Source: Thiothrix caldifontis (GTDB taxonomy: Bacteria; Pseudomonadota; Gammaproteobacteria; Thiotrichales; Thiotrichaceae). Taken from it: a DNA stretch of 64,000 nt. The stretch lies in contig NZ_FNQP01000011.1 in assembly GCF_900107695.1 (NCBI RefSeq), forward strand, positions 79,440-143,439. The letters are read 5' to 3'. Below the pieces are notes generated by a model. It searched no databases and had not been told where the DNA came from. It saw only the letters and a list, made by a program, of their open reading frames with translations. This document shows, in pieces, positions 47,668 to 55,208 of the stretch (positions are counted from its first letter, which is position 1; every line of letters begins with the position of its first letter). Both the position numbers and the translations under genes were made by a program.

Positions 47668-48941
47668 GTACGTTGACACTCGAACGCGGCATCAATGCTT
47701 TTAAAGCGCAAATTGATGCGCCTATGGCAAGTTTCTTCAGCTCCTGCGTATCGTGCGGGATGTGTGCTGATGCTTGCTTGTTTTACACCGAAAACCCTGA
47801 GCCACGCTTTACGCCTATCTACAAGCTCGAACCGTTGCGCCGCGTGTGGGAACAGGAATACACCCTGATCGGCAAACTCAAAGCCAAGCTGGGGTTGAGC
47901 AAACCCGTTACCGATGCCGAACTCGCCGAATGGCAGGAGCTGGTTTACAACAACTGCTCGTTGTGCGGACGTTGCACCCTGATTTGCCCGGTGGGGAATG
48001 ACATCACCTACATGATTCGCCGAATGCGCGAAGGCATGGTGGCATCGGGTCACGCGCCGGGAGGCTTGATTGGCGCTTCTACCCGTGCGGTGCAAATCGG
48101 TAGCCCGATGGGGGTCAAACTTCCCGCCTTGCAAGCGCAAGTCCGCCATCTGGAAAAATCCAGTGGGTTGACTGTGCCGTTTGACCAAGAAGGCGCGGAA
48201 TACCTGCTGATGCTGTCGTCGATGGAAATCATGAACTACCCCGAATACTTGGGGGCAGTTGCCAAAATCCTCACCAATGCAGGCAAAACCTGGACGTTGA
48301 GCAGTGAATGCTTTGAAGCTACCAATTCCGGCATCCAAATCGGTTCATCCGACATTGCGCGGGAACTGGTGAGCCGCGTCGTCGCTGCTGCCGAAAAGCT
48401 CAAAGTCAAAACCGTGATCAGCCCCGAATGCGGGCACGCTTACACTGCACTGCGTTGGGAAGGGCCTAATCTGATCGGTCGCCCTTACACGTTTGCTGCC
48501 AAACACATCGTTGAAGTGCTGGATGAATTACGCGCTGAAGGTTTGCTGCAAACCGAAGGCTTTGAGGAATCCAAACTCACTTTCCACGACCCGTGCCAAT
48601 TGGTACGCCGTGGTGGCGTGGTCGAACAGCCGCGCAACTTGCTGAATATGGTGGCAAAAAACTTCGTGGAAATGGCGGATCATGGCACGCTCAACTGGTG
48701 CTGCGGCGCAGGCGGTGGCGTGAGTGCCAACGAAGATGCCGAAGAGGTCAAGCTCAAAGCCTTCCAGCGCAAGAAAAAGCAACTGGACGAACTGCACGTT
48801 GACACGCTGGTAACGGCGTGCGCCAACTGTCGCATTCAGTTGGAAGAGGGCATGGAAGTTAACCAGATGGACATCCCCGTGTTGGGCTTGACCGAAATGA
48901 TTGCCGAACACTTGGTCGAACGTAAGGGAGGTGCAGCATGA
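47664..48941 (+). CDS. isp2: Isp2, HdrD/DsrK-like iron-sulfur protein
   Basis: 425 residues. Two [4Fe-4S] ferredoxin motifs (CVSCGMCADAC at about 29-39 and NCSLCGRCTLICPVG at about 97), then a CCG-type region: SECFEATNSG, ISPECGHAY, and a complete CCG motif HDPCQLVRRGG ... NWCCGAGGG ... TACANCRIQ. This is the heterodisulfide-reductase-type arrangement of Isp2 and DsrK, linking hydrogenase electrons to sulfur or thiol chemistry. Cytoplasmic, docked on Isp1. Overlaps flanking genes by 4 bp. Confidence 0.92.
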   Translation: MSTLTLERGINAFKAQIDAPMASFFSSCVSCGMCADACLFYTENPEPRFTPIYKLEPLRRVWEQEYTLIGKLKAKLGLSKPVTDAELAEWQELVYNNCSLCGRCTLICPVGNDITYMIRRMREGMVASGHAPGGLIGASTRAVQIGSPMGVKLPALQAQVRHLEKSSGLTVPFDQEGAEYLLMLSSMEIMNYPEYLGAVAKILTNAGKTWTLSSECFEATNSGIQIGSSDIARELVSRVVAAAEKLKVKTVISPECGHAYTALRWEGPNLIGRPYTFAAKHIVEVLDELRAEGLLQTEGFEESKLTFHDPCQLVRRGGVVEQPRNLLNMVAKNFVEMADHGTLNWCCGAGGGVSANEDAEEVKLKAFQRKKKQLDELHVDTLVTACANCRIQLEEGMEVNQMDIPVLGLTEMIAEHLVERKGGAA

Positions 48942-49378
48942 TCACCCAAGATACCGATTTCAAGCAGGCACTCGATAAGCTGGGATTGGCGCAACAACGC
49001 CGTGTTGGTGCAGCTTTCGTGCGCAATGTGTTGGCACTCAACCCCGCCGTCACCAAAGCGGTAGACGCTGCTGCCAACGAAGACACTACTGCCGACGAAC
49101 TCGCTGTGGCATTCAAGCAAGCCAAAGCTGCCGCACTCGACAGCCATACCCGCTGCGGTTCGGACAGCGATTGGCAAGCGCAAGCTGGTTATTTCGTCGC
49201 CCGTGCCGCTACCGCCTTAGTTGCCCCCGACAAGCAGGCTAAAGCCCCTGCGTGGGAAGCCGCCGTCAATGCGCGGATGGCGCGTACTTGTGGGCACATT
49301 GATGCCTCCGATGAATCCATGCACGAGGAAAACGAAGCACAGTATCGCCTCCTTGAGCAATTCCTGAACGACATTTGA
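48938..49378 (+). CDS. Unrecognised protein inside the hydrogenase operon
   Basis: 146 residues, acidic, helical and Ala-rich, with no signal peptide or membrane segment. Two Cys (TRCGSDSDW and ARTCGHIDASDES) sit near the middle and C-terminal third. I do not recognise a family. It overlaps isp2 by 4 bp (ATGA) and is 10 bp before hynL, so it is translated with the hydrogenase. This position has no gene in the Thiocapsa hynS-isp1-isp2-hynL arrangement. A role as assembly factor or additional subunit is inferred only from context. Confidence 0.85.
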   Translation: MITQDTDFKQALDKLGLAQQRRVGAAFVRNVLALNPAVTKAVDAAANEDTTADELAVAFKQAKAAALDSHTRCGSDSDWQAQAGYFVARAATALVAPDKQAKAPAWEAAVNARMARTCGHIDASDESMHEENEAQYRLLEQFLNDI

Positions 49379-49388
49379 GGATACTAAA

Positions 49389-51113
49389 ATGACTGAACGT
49401 GTCGTTGTCGACCCCATTACCCGCATCGAAGGTCACTTGCGCATCGAAGCGCAAATGAACGGCAACACCATCGAACAGGCGTATTCCGCCGGGACTATGG
49501 TGCGCGGTATCGAAATCATCTTGCGCGGACGCGACCCGCGTGATGCTTGGGCATACGCGCAACGTATTTGCGGTGTGTGTACGCTGGTGCATGGCATTGC
49601 CTCGGTGCGCTCGGTGGAAGATGCGCTGAATTACAGCATTCCGCCCAATGCGCAACTGATCCGCAACCTGATGATTGCGGCGCAATACGTGCATGACCAT
49701 GTGATGCACTTCTACCATTTGCACGCGCTGGATTGGGTGGATGTGGTGTCTGCACTCAGCGCCGACCCCAAAGCCACCTCGGAGTTGGCGCAAAAGATTT
49801 CCCCGCATTGGCCTAATTCCACGCCGGGTTATTTTGCTGATCAGCAAGCCAAGCTGAAAAAGTTTGTCGAAGCAGGGCAGTTGGGTATTTTTGCCAAGGC
49901 TTATTGGGGACATCCGGCTTACAAGCTGCCACCGGAAGCCAATCTGATGGCGGTGTCGCACTACCTCGAAGCTTTGCAATGGCAACGCGATGTGGTGAAA
50001 CTGCACGCCATTTTTGGCGGCAAGAATCCGCACCCGAATTTCCTTGTGGGTGGCGTGCCATGCCCGATTGACCTGAATTCCGATTCCGCCCTTAATATGA
50101 AACGCCTGTCGCAAGTGCAGGACATTATCAAGAAAATGCAGGTATTCGTTGATCAGGTGTACGTGCCGGATACGCTTGCCATTGCCAGTTTCTACAAGGA
50201 CTGGTTCAAGCAGGGCGAAGGCTTGGGCAATTTCATGACTTACGGCGATTTTCCTGAAAAAGGCATGGATGACCCCGCGTCGTTCCTGATTCCTTCTGGC
50301 GTGATTCTTAACCGCGATTTATCGAAAATACATCCGGTTGATTTGAATGCCGAAGATCAGATTCAGGAATTCGTCGCGCATTCTTGGTACGACTACAGCG
50401 AGGGCAAGGATAAAGGTTTGCATCCGTATGCGGGCGAAACCGAGCTGAATTACACCGGCCCTAAACCGCCGTATAAGCAACTGGAAGTCGATCAGTCGTA
50501 TTCGTGGATGAAATCACCGCGCTGGAAAGGACAGGCGGTCGAAGTGGGGCCATTGGCGCGGGTGTTGATGTTGTATGCTACCGGGCACGAACACACTAAA
50601 GCGCTGGTCGATTACACCCTGAAATATCTGGATGTGCCGGTGGATGCGCTGTATTCCACTTTGGGACGCACGGCTGCCCGCACGCTGGAAACCAAGATTA
50701 TCGCCGATAAGATGCAAACATGGTTCGATCATTTGATTGCCAATATCAAGGCGGGCGACACCAAAACCTTCAACGAAACCTTGTGGGAGCCGTCAAGCTG
50801 GCCTTCCAAAGCGCAAGGCGTGGGTTACATGGAAGCTCCGCGTGGTGCGCTGGCGCACTGGATTGTGATTAAGGATCAGAAGATTGCCAACTATCAGGCA
50901 GTCGTTCCGAGTACCTGGAATGCGGGGCCGCGTGACGGACAAAATAAGGCGGGGGCGTATGAAGCGTCGTTGCAAGGGCATGTGTTGCACGACCCGAAGC
51001 AGCCGGTGGAGATTTTGCGCACTATCCACAGTTTCGATCCCTGCATTGCGTGTGCGGTGCATGTGACTGACCCGGATGGCGAAGAGTTGATTAAGGTGAA
51101 TGTGCAGCAATAA
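49389..51113 (+). CDS. hynL: [NiFe] hydrogenase large subunit (HynL)
   Basis: 574 residues carrying the NiFe active site. The L1 motif RICGVCTLVHG (about 58-68) and the C-terminal L2 motif DPCIACAVH provide the four Cys ligands. Sixteen residues follow the L2 His (VTDPDGEELIKVNVQQ); that tail should be removed by the protease encoded first in the operon. The start VVDPITRIEGHLRIE is canonical. No hyp (cyanide/Ni insertion) genes are present in the window. Confidence 0.96.
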   Translation: MTERVVVDPITRIEGHLRIEAQMNGNTIEQAYSAGTMVRGIEIILRGRDPRDAWAYAQRICGVCTLVHGIASVRSVEDALNYSIPPNAQLIRNLMIAAQYVHDHVMHFYHLHALDWVDVVSALSADPKATSELAQKISPHWPNSTPGYFADQQAKLKKFVEAGQLGIFAKAYWGHPAYKLPPEANLMAVSHYLEALQWQRDVVKLHAIFGGKNPHPNFLVGGVPCPIDLNSDSALNMKRLSQVQDIIKKMQVFVDQVYVPDTLAIASFYKDWFKQGEGLGNFMTYGDFPEKGMDDPASFLIPSGVILNRDLSKIHPVDLNAEDQIQEFVAHSWYDYSEGKDKGLHPYAGETELNYTGPKPPYKQLEVDQSYSWMKSPRWKGQAVEVGPLARVLMLYATGHEHTKALVDYTLKYLDVPVDALYSTLGRTAARTLETKIIADKMQTWFDHLIANIKAGDTKTFNETLWEPSSWPSKAQGVGYMEAPRGALAHWIVIKDQKIANYQAVVPSTWNAGPRDGQNKAGAYEASLQGHVLHDPKQPVEILRTIHSFDPCIACAVHVTDPDGEELIKVNVQQ

Positions 51114-51175
51114 TACCGTTGGTCGGTGCTACGAGAACGCTCATAGATTAGAGCAGTAAGTGCACAAAAAAATAG

Positions 51176-51202
51176 TTGCATCGTCTGAAATGATTCTATA
51201 AT
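51176..51202 (+). promoter_or_regulatory. Candidate tRNA-Thr promoter
   Basis: TTGCAT (51176-51181) and a perfect TATAAT (51197-51202) with a short 15-bp spacer, ending 15 bp before the tRNA. Confidence 0.55.
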
Positions 51203-51217
51203 ATTCGCGTCTCCCAA

Positions 51218-51293
<76 letters not shown>

Positions 51294-51300
51294 AATTAGG

Positions 51301-51332
51301 AAAGGGTTACATAATATGTAACCCTTTTTTTA
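51301..51332 (+). terminator. Intrinsic terminator after tRNA-Thr
   Basis: 12-bp perfect stem (51301-51312 with 51316-51327), AAT loop, T-run from 51325. Confidence 0.92.
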
Positions 51333-51351
51333 TGGCATGACACTTCACACA

Positions 51352-52656
51352 CTATGCTGTCGATTGTAGAGAGGCAAGGTTTTGTGTCCCCCCGCTGGGG
51401 GTTGCTTCAAGCTCATGGTATTCCAGCACAATATCTGCCTCATTATTCACCACATCTTCTGTCACCACACACCGCGCCACATTCTCTTCCGATGGCAAGG
51501 TAAACATCAGCTTACGCAACAAGGTTTCCAATACCCCGCGTAAACCACGTGCACCTGTACCATGCGCAATCGCCTTTTGCGCAATCGCCCGCAATGCATC
51601 GTTGGTGAATTCCAGCTCGGCATTATCCAGCGCAAACAATTGCTGGTATTGCTTGGTCAGTGCATTTTGCGGTTCGGTGAGGATGCGCACCAGCGCGTCT
51701 TCGTCGAGTTCGTGCAGCGCGGTGATGACTGGGAAACGTCCGATGAATTCGGGGATCAGCCCGAAATGGCGCAAGTCCTCCGGTTGCACTTCACTGAACA
51801 GGCGCAGCTTGTCGGCTTTGGGGTCATCCGGCGTGTGCGTGGAATGGAAACCGATGCCTTTGGCACCCGGTTTGAGGCGTTTTTCCAGCAGCTTTTCCAG
51901 ACCGGAGAATGCGCCGCCGACGATGAACAGGATATTGCGCGTGTCGAGCATGACCGGGGCTTGGTCTTTGCGCCCTTTGGCGGGGACTTTGACGGTCGTG
52001 CCTTCGACCAGTTTGAGCAGGGCTTGTTGCACGCCTTCGCCGCCCACGTCGCGCGTGCCGTGCGAGTTTTCACCGCTGCGGGCAAGTTTGTCGATTTCGT
52101 CGATGTAAACGATGCCCCATTCCGCCAGTTCCTTGTTGCCGTCGGCACTGTCGAGCAGGCGGGCAATAATGCTTTCCACGTCTTCACCCACGTAACCCGC
52201 TTGCGTCAGGGTGGTGGCATCGGCGATGACGAACGGTACGCCGACGATCCGCGCCAAGGTGCTTGCCAGCAAGGTTTTGCCAGTGCCGGAAGGCCCCAGT
52301 AGCAGGATGTTGGATTTGTCGAGTTCGACCACCGATTTGTCGGTGCGGGTGCAGATGCGCGGCTTGTCGGTTTCCAGATTCAGGCGTTTGAAATGGTTGT
52401 AAACCGCGACGGCGAGGGTTTCTTTGGCGGTGTCTTGCCCGATCACGTAGCCGTCGAGGATGGCTTTGATTTGCAGCGGTTTCGGTGGAGTTTTGAGCGG
52501 TTCGCTCATGCTGCGCTTGCGGCTCCAGGTGCTGATGACTTGGTGGGCAAGGCGCACGCAGGCTTCGCAAATGTGTCCATTCATCCCGGCAATCAGCGGG
52601 ATGTGCGCGGTTTGCTCTTGTCCGCAGAAGGAACAGGCGGCTGTTTTATCGCTCAT
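51352..52656 (-). CDS. clpX: ClpX-type AAA+ unfoldase, nif-cluster paralogue
   Basis: 434 residues from ATG 52656 (GGAGG just upstream). N-terminal zinc-binding domain (CSFCGQ ... CEACV), Walker A GPSGTGKTLLA (about 123-133), Walker B IVYIDEIDKLA, sensor/arginine region and a ClpX C-terminal domain. No clpP is adjacent, and the gene overlaps nifM by 4 bp; Azotobacter vinelandii has a second clpX at exactly this nif position, linked to turnover of nitrogenase assembly proteins. So this is more likely that paralogue than the housekeeping clpX. Confidence 0.9.
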   Translation of the reverse strand: MSDKTAACSFCGQEQTAHIPLIAGMNGHICEACVRLAHQVISTWSRKRSMSEPLKTPPKPLQIKAILDGYVIGQDTAKETLAVAVYNHFKRLNLETDKPRICTRTDKSVVELDKSNILLLGPSGTGKTLLASTLARIVGVPFVIADATTLTQAGYVGEDVESIIARLLDSADGNKELAEWGIVYIDEIDKLARSGENSHGTRDVGGEGVQQALLKLVEGTTVKVPAKGRKDQAPVMLDTRNILFIVGGAFSGLEKLLEKRLKPGAKGIGFHSTHTPDDPKADKLRLFSEVQPEDLRHFGLIPEFIGRFPVITALHELDEDALVRILTEPQNALTKQYQQLFALDNAELEFTNDALRAIAQKAIAHGTGARGLRGVLETLLRKLMFTLPSEENVARCVVTEDVVNNEADIVLEYHELEATPSGGTQNLASLQSTA

Positions 52657-53534
52657 GGGGATACCTCCGGGGTGGTGGCTTGCAATTGCTTTAACCATTC
52701 TTTCTGGCAGTTGCGTTGGGCACGTTCTTGCAACTGGGTACGGATTTGCGCTTTGGCTTTGGTCAGGGAGACTTGCTGCGCGGGGTAGATGTGTTCGCAC
52801 AGCAATAGGTGGAAACCGAGTTCAGTTTCGATCGGGTCACTGACTTGCCCCGCACTCAGGGCGAACAGCGCGGCATCGAGTTGTGGGTAGAGTTTGCCGT
52901 AGGGCAGGTTGCCGAGTTTGCCGCCTTCCATTGCGGTCGGGCATTCGGAATATTGGCGTGCCAGCTTGCCGAATTGTTTGGCGTTGCCGGTGGCTTGGGC
53001 GGCAATGCTGCGGATGCGTTGCAGCACGGTGTCGTACTGGTTTTCGGGGTAGTCGTTGTTGACGGTGATGAGGATTTGCCGTACCAGCCGCGTTTCCGGC
53101 TGCATGAAACGCTCGCGGTTCATCTCGTAGTAAAGCTGCACGTCGATGTCGCCGATGGTGATGCTGCGGGCGGCGATTTTTTGCAGGATGCCGTCGAACA
53201 GTAGTTCGCGTTGCAGGGCTTGGCGCAGGGTGTCGGGGGTCAGACCGTTCTGGCTGAGGTCGATGGTGAAGTCTTCGTCGTTGGGGTAGCGGTCGGCGAT
53301 TTCTTGCAGTGCCATATCGACCCGTTCGGGTTGGATGATGATTTGGCTGGCTTCGGGGCTTTGCAGGGCGAGTGATTCGAGGTGGAAACTGCGGTCGGCG
53401 CGTTGGCAGACGCGGTTGAATTCCTTTTCGTCCAGATGCGGCAGGTTTTTCTGGAAGGCTTCCAGCGCATTGCGCAGCAGGTGGTAGCGGTAGGCGGGCG
53501 GCTTGCCCATGATGGCGAAACTTAGGTTAGGCAT
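52653..53534 (-). CDS. nifM: NifM, PpiC-type peptidyl-prolyl isomerase
   Basis: 293 residues. NifM is needed to make active NifH (Fe protein). The C-terminal half is a parvulin/PpiC domain (about 140-260) with RLVRQILITVN, YSECPTAMEGGKLG and GFHLLLCEHI; the N-terminal half is helical and NifM-specific (YRYHLLRNALEAF). No signal peptide, which fits a cytoplasmic NifM. Overlaps nifZ by 8 bp and clpX by 4 bp. Confidence 0.9.
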   Translation of the reverse strand: MPNLSFAIMGKPPAYRYHLLRNALEAFQKNLPHLDEKEFNRVCQRADRSFHLESLALQSPEASQIIIQPERVDMALQEIADRYPNDEDFTIDLSQNGLTPDTLRQALQRELLFDGILQKIAARSITIGDIDVQLYYEMNRERFMQPETRLVRQILITVNNDYPENQYDTVLQRIRSIAAQATGNAKQFGKLARQYSECPTAMEGGKLGNLPYGKLYPQLDAALFALSAGQVSDPIETELGFHLLLCEHIYPAQQVSLTKAKAQIRTQLQERAQRNCQKEWLKQLQATTPEVSP

Positions 53535-53967
53535 CGGGGACTTCCTCCAGCAGCTTTTCGGGGACTTGTAGCGTCCGTCCGGGGAAGCGCACGTGGTAGG
53601 CGAAGCCTGTGGGTAAGCCGCTGATCACTTTGAGGATTTCGCCGACATCACCGGGGTTGGCGATGACTTCGCCCTCAATGGCGAGGGTGACTTTGGTGGT
53701 CACTTTGTCGCGGAATTGGTAGAGGCTGGGTTCCCACGGATCGTCGCCGCCAATCAGTTCCTCTTCGCGGCAACCGACGGTTTTTTGTTCGTCGAGGAAA
53801 TGCACCGAGTAGATGATCTGGTCTTGCAGGAAGGTGCCGACATCACGCACATAGCCGACACTGCCGCGCCGCACCAGCAGGTTGCCGATGGCAGCACCGT
53901 AAAACGTGCCATCGTCACGCACGTTGCGGATCACGCGCACTTTCGCGCCGTATTCGTATTGGGGCAT
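53527..53967 (-). CDS. nifZ: NifZ
   Basis: 146 residues, beta-rich. YEYGAKVRVIRNVRDDGTF, RRGSVGYVRDVGTFLQDQIIYSVHF and GREEEL-like CREEELIG are typical of NifZ, which supports P-cluster maturation in the MoFe protein. Starts 4 bp after nifW and overlaps nifM by 8 bp. Confidence 0.92.
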   Translation of the reverse strand: MPQYEYGAKVRVIRNVRDDGTFYGAAIGNLLVRRGSVGYVRDVGTFLQDQIIYSVHFLDEQKTVGCREEELIGGDDPWEPSLYQFRDKVTTKVTLAIEGEVIANPGDVGEILKVISGLPTGFAYHVRFPGRTLQVPEKLLEEVPDA

Positions 53968-53971
53968 GGCG

Positions 53972-54295
53972 TTACCCCTTCCCGAACAGGCTTTCCAGCG
54001 TGATGAAAGCGGTTTGTGGTTCGTTCATGCGGTAGACTTTCAGCACTTTTTCGGTCTTGGCATCGGAGTCCACGAAGTCGCTATACGCCTTGGTCAGCAG
54101 GCGGGTGTATTGCTCGCGCAAGGCATCGTCGTCGCTGGCGGGTGGCTCTTTCGCCAGGTAGTTGTGGAAGCGTTGCAGGATGTGCAGGCGGTTGACATGC
54201 ACCACGGTCTGGTCAAACGCGATGTCGAAGTAGTTGAGGAAGTCTTCCGCGCTGACCAGTTCTTCGAGGTCGAGGGTGAGGTCGGTATCGGTCAT
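53972..54295 (-). CDS. nifW: NifW
   Basis: 107 residues from ATG 54295, preceded by AAGGAG at 6 bases. Conserved NifW features: L-S-AEDFLNYFDIAFDQ, VVHVNRLHILQRFHNYL and a Val-Tyr-rich C-terminus KVLKVYRM. It protects or matures the MoFe protein. It heads the nifW-nifZ-nifM-clpX unit behind a sigma-54 promoter at 54329-54343. Confidence 0.93.
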   Translation of the reverse strand: MTDTDLTLDLEELVSAEDFLNYFDIAFDQTVVHVNRLHILQRFHNYLAKEPPASDDDALREQYTRLLTKAYSDFVDSDAKTEKVLKVYRMNEPQTAFITLESLFGKG

Positions 54296-54328
54296 GTCGT
54301 GCTCCTTGTGCCAAATGAGGAAGATCAA

Positions 54329-54343
54329 GCAAAGGGCGTGCCA
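54329..54343 (-). promoter_or_regulatory. Sigma-54 (-24/-12) promoter of nifW-nifZ-nifM-clpX
   Basis: On the minus strand the sequence reads TGGCAC-N5-TTGC, an exact match to the sigma-54 consensus, ending 33 bp before the nifW ATG. A NifA-type site lies about 90 bp further upstream. Confidence 0.9.
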
Positions 54344-54430
54344 TGTTGTGGAATTGTTTGTTATTCAGTGGCTTGGGTGTTGTTGATGTGGGGTATGTCG
54401 GGTTTGGTACAGGGACGGGAGATGGGGGAT

Positions 54431-54446
54431 TGTGGGAAAGGGGACA
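54431..54446. promoter_or_regulatory. NifA-type upstream activator site for nifW
   Basis: TGT-N10-ACA, exact consensus, about 115-120 bp upstream of the predicted nifW start point, within the usual -80 to -150 range. It also lies just before the island's first promoter-like TATAAT (54486-54491). Confidence 0.75.
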
Positions 54447-54523
54447 TTGCCGCATTAATAGCAAACTGACGGGGAAAGCCAATGCTATAATCAACCTTCA
54501 GTTCACAGGCAACCGGGATCAGT

Positions 54524-54742
54524 ATGGAACAAGCCGCACCCGCTCCGCGCATGATCAGAAAGGTGGTATGCATCACCACCAATAAAGACCAACCGTCTGA
54601 CTACCAGTATTGGGTCACGCGCCCGATTGCAGAACGCATTGATGCCATTGAAATGCTCCGCCAATCTTATTTGAGTTTCCGTCAAGATGTTCCACCGCGA
54701 CTTCAAAGAGTTTATCGAGTTACTGAACAATCACGGGGTTGA
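54524..54742 (+). CDS. Small conserved protein paired with nucleotidyltransferase
   Basis: 72 residues (ATG 54524; ATG 54551 is an alternative). The stretch SDYQYWVTRPIAERIDAIEMLRQSYLSF and RLQRVYRVTEQ is one I associate with small proteins that precede MNT-like nucleotidyltransferase genes. Overlaps the next gene by 56 bp, so the pair is translationally coupled. A toxin-antitoxin-like role is inferred, not shown. First gene of the plus-strand island. Confidence 0.75.
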   Translation: MEQAAPAPRMIRKVVCITTNKDQPSDYQYWVTRPIAERIDAIEMLRQSYLSFRQDVPPRLQRVYRVTEQSRG

Positions 54743-55124
54743 ATACCTGCTGGTGGGTGGTTACGCGCTGGGTATTCACGGCTATCCGCGCTATACCGGC
54801 GATATGGATATTTGGGTCAAGCCTGAGCAGGTCAATGCCGAAAAAGTCATGGCAGTGCTGGAGGCGTTTGGCTTCGGCGAACTTGATTTGAGTACCGATG
54901 ATTTCACCAAATTGGGTAATGTCATCCAGCTTGGCTATCCGCCCTTGCGCATTGATTTGCTTACCCAACCGGATGGCGTGGATTTCTCCAGCAGCTACTC
55001 CCAGCGTTTGGATGTGGAATATGGCGGCTTGACAGTCCATGTCATCAGTCTCGAAGACTTCAAGAAAAATAAGGCAGCGAGCGGTAGGCCGAAAGACCTT
55101 GAGGATTTGCGTAACCTGACGTAA
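54687..55124 (+). CDS. Nucleotidyltransferase-fold protein (DUF6036/MNT-like)
   Basis: 145 residues. The polymerase-beta-like motif GGYALGIHGYPRYTGDMDIWV (GG then DxD, about residues 23-43) is intact, followed by LRIDLLTQPDGVDF with a third acidic residue. Such proteins can transfer AMP or other nucleotides to tRNA or protein partners; many act as antitoxins or toxins. Partner candidate is the preceding 72-residue protein. Base composition is like the host. Confidence 0.83.
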   Translation: MFHRDFKEFIELLNNHGVEYLLVGGYALGIHGYPRYTGDMDIWVKPEQVNAEKVMAVLEAFGFGELDLSTDDFTKLGNVIQLGYPPLRIDLLTQPDGVDFSSSYSQRLDVEYGGLTVHVISLEDFKKNKAASGRPKDLEDLRNLT

Positions 55125-55208
55125 TGGACGATGTTTGTAACTTGCTGAATTCTTTTCCCATACGTGCCAGAATGCCCACATCTTCCCCAACCACAAAGCC
55201 GGGCTTGT

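Noticed and set aside
47499..48338. Minus-strand frame of about 279 codons across isp1/isp2
   Set aside because: Antisense to two well-supported overlapping genes; His/Phe/Gln-rich shadow translation.
51562..52302. Plus-strand frame of about 246 codons opposite clpX
   Set aside because: Shadow of the clpX coding strand; no domain and no start signal.
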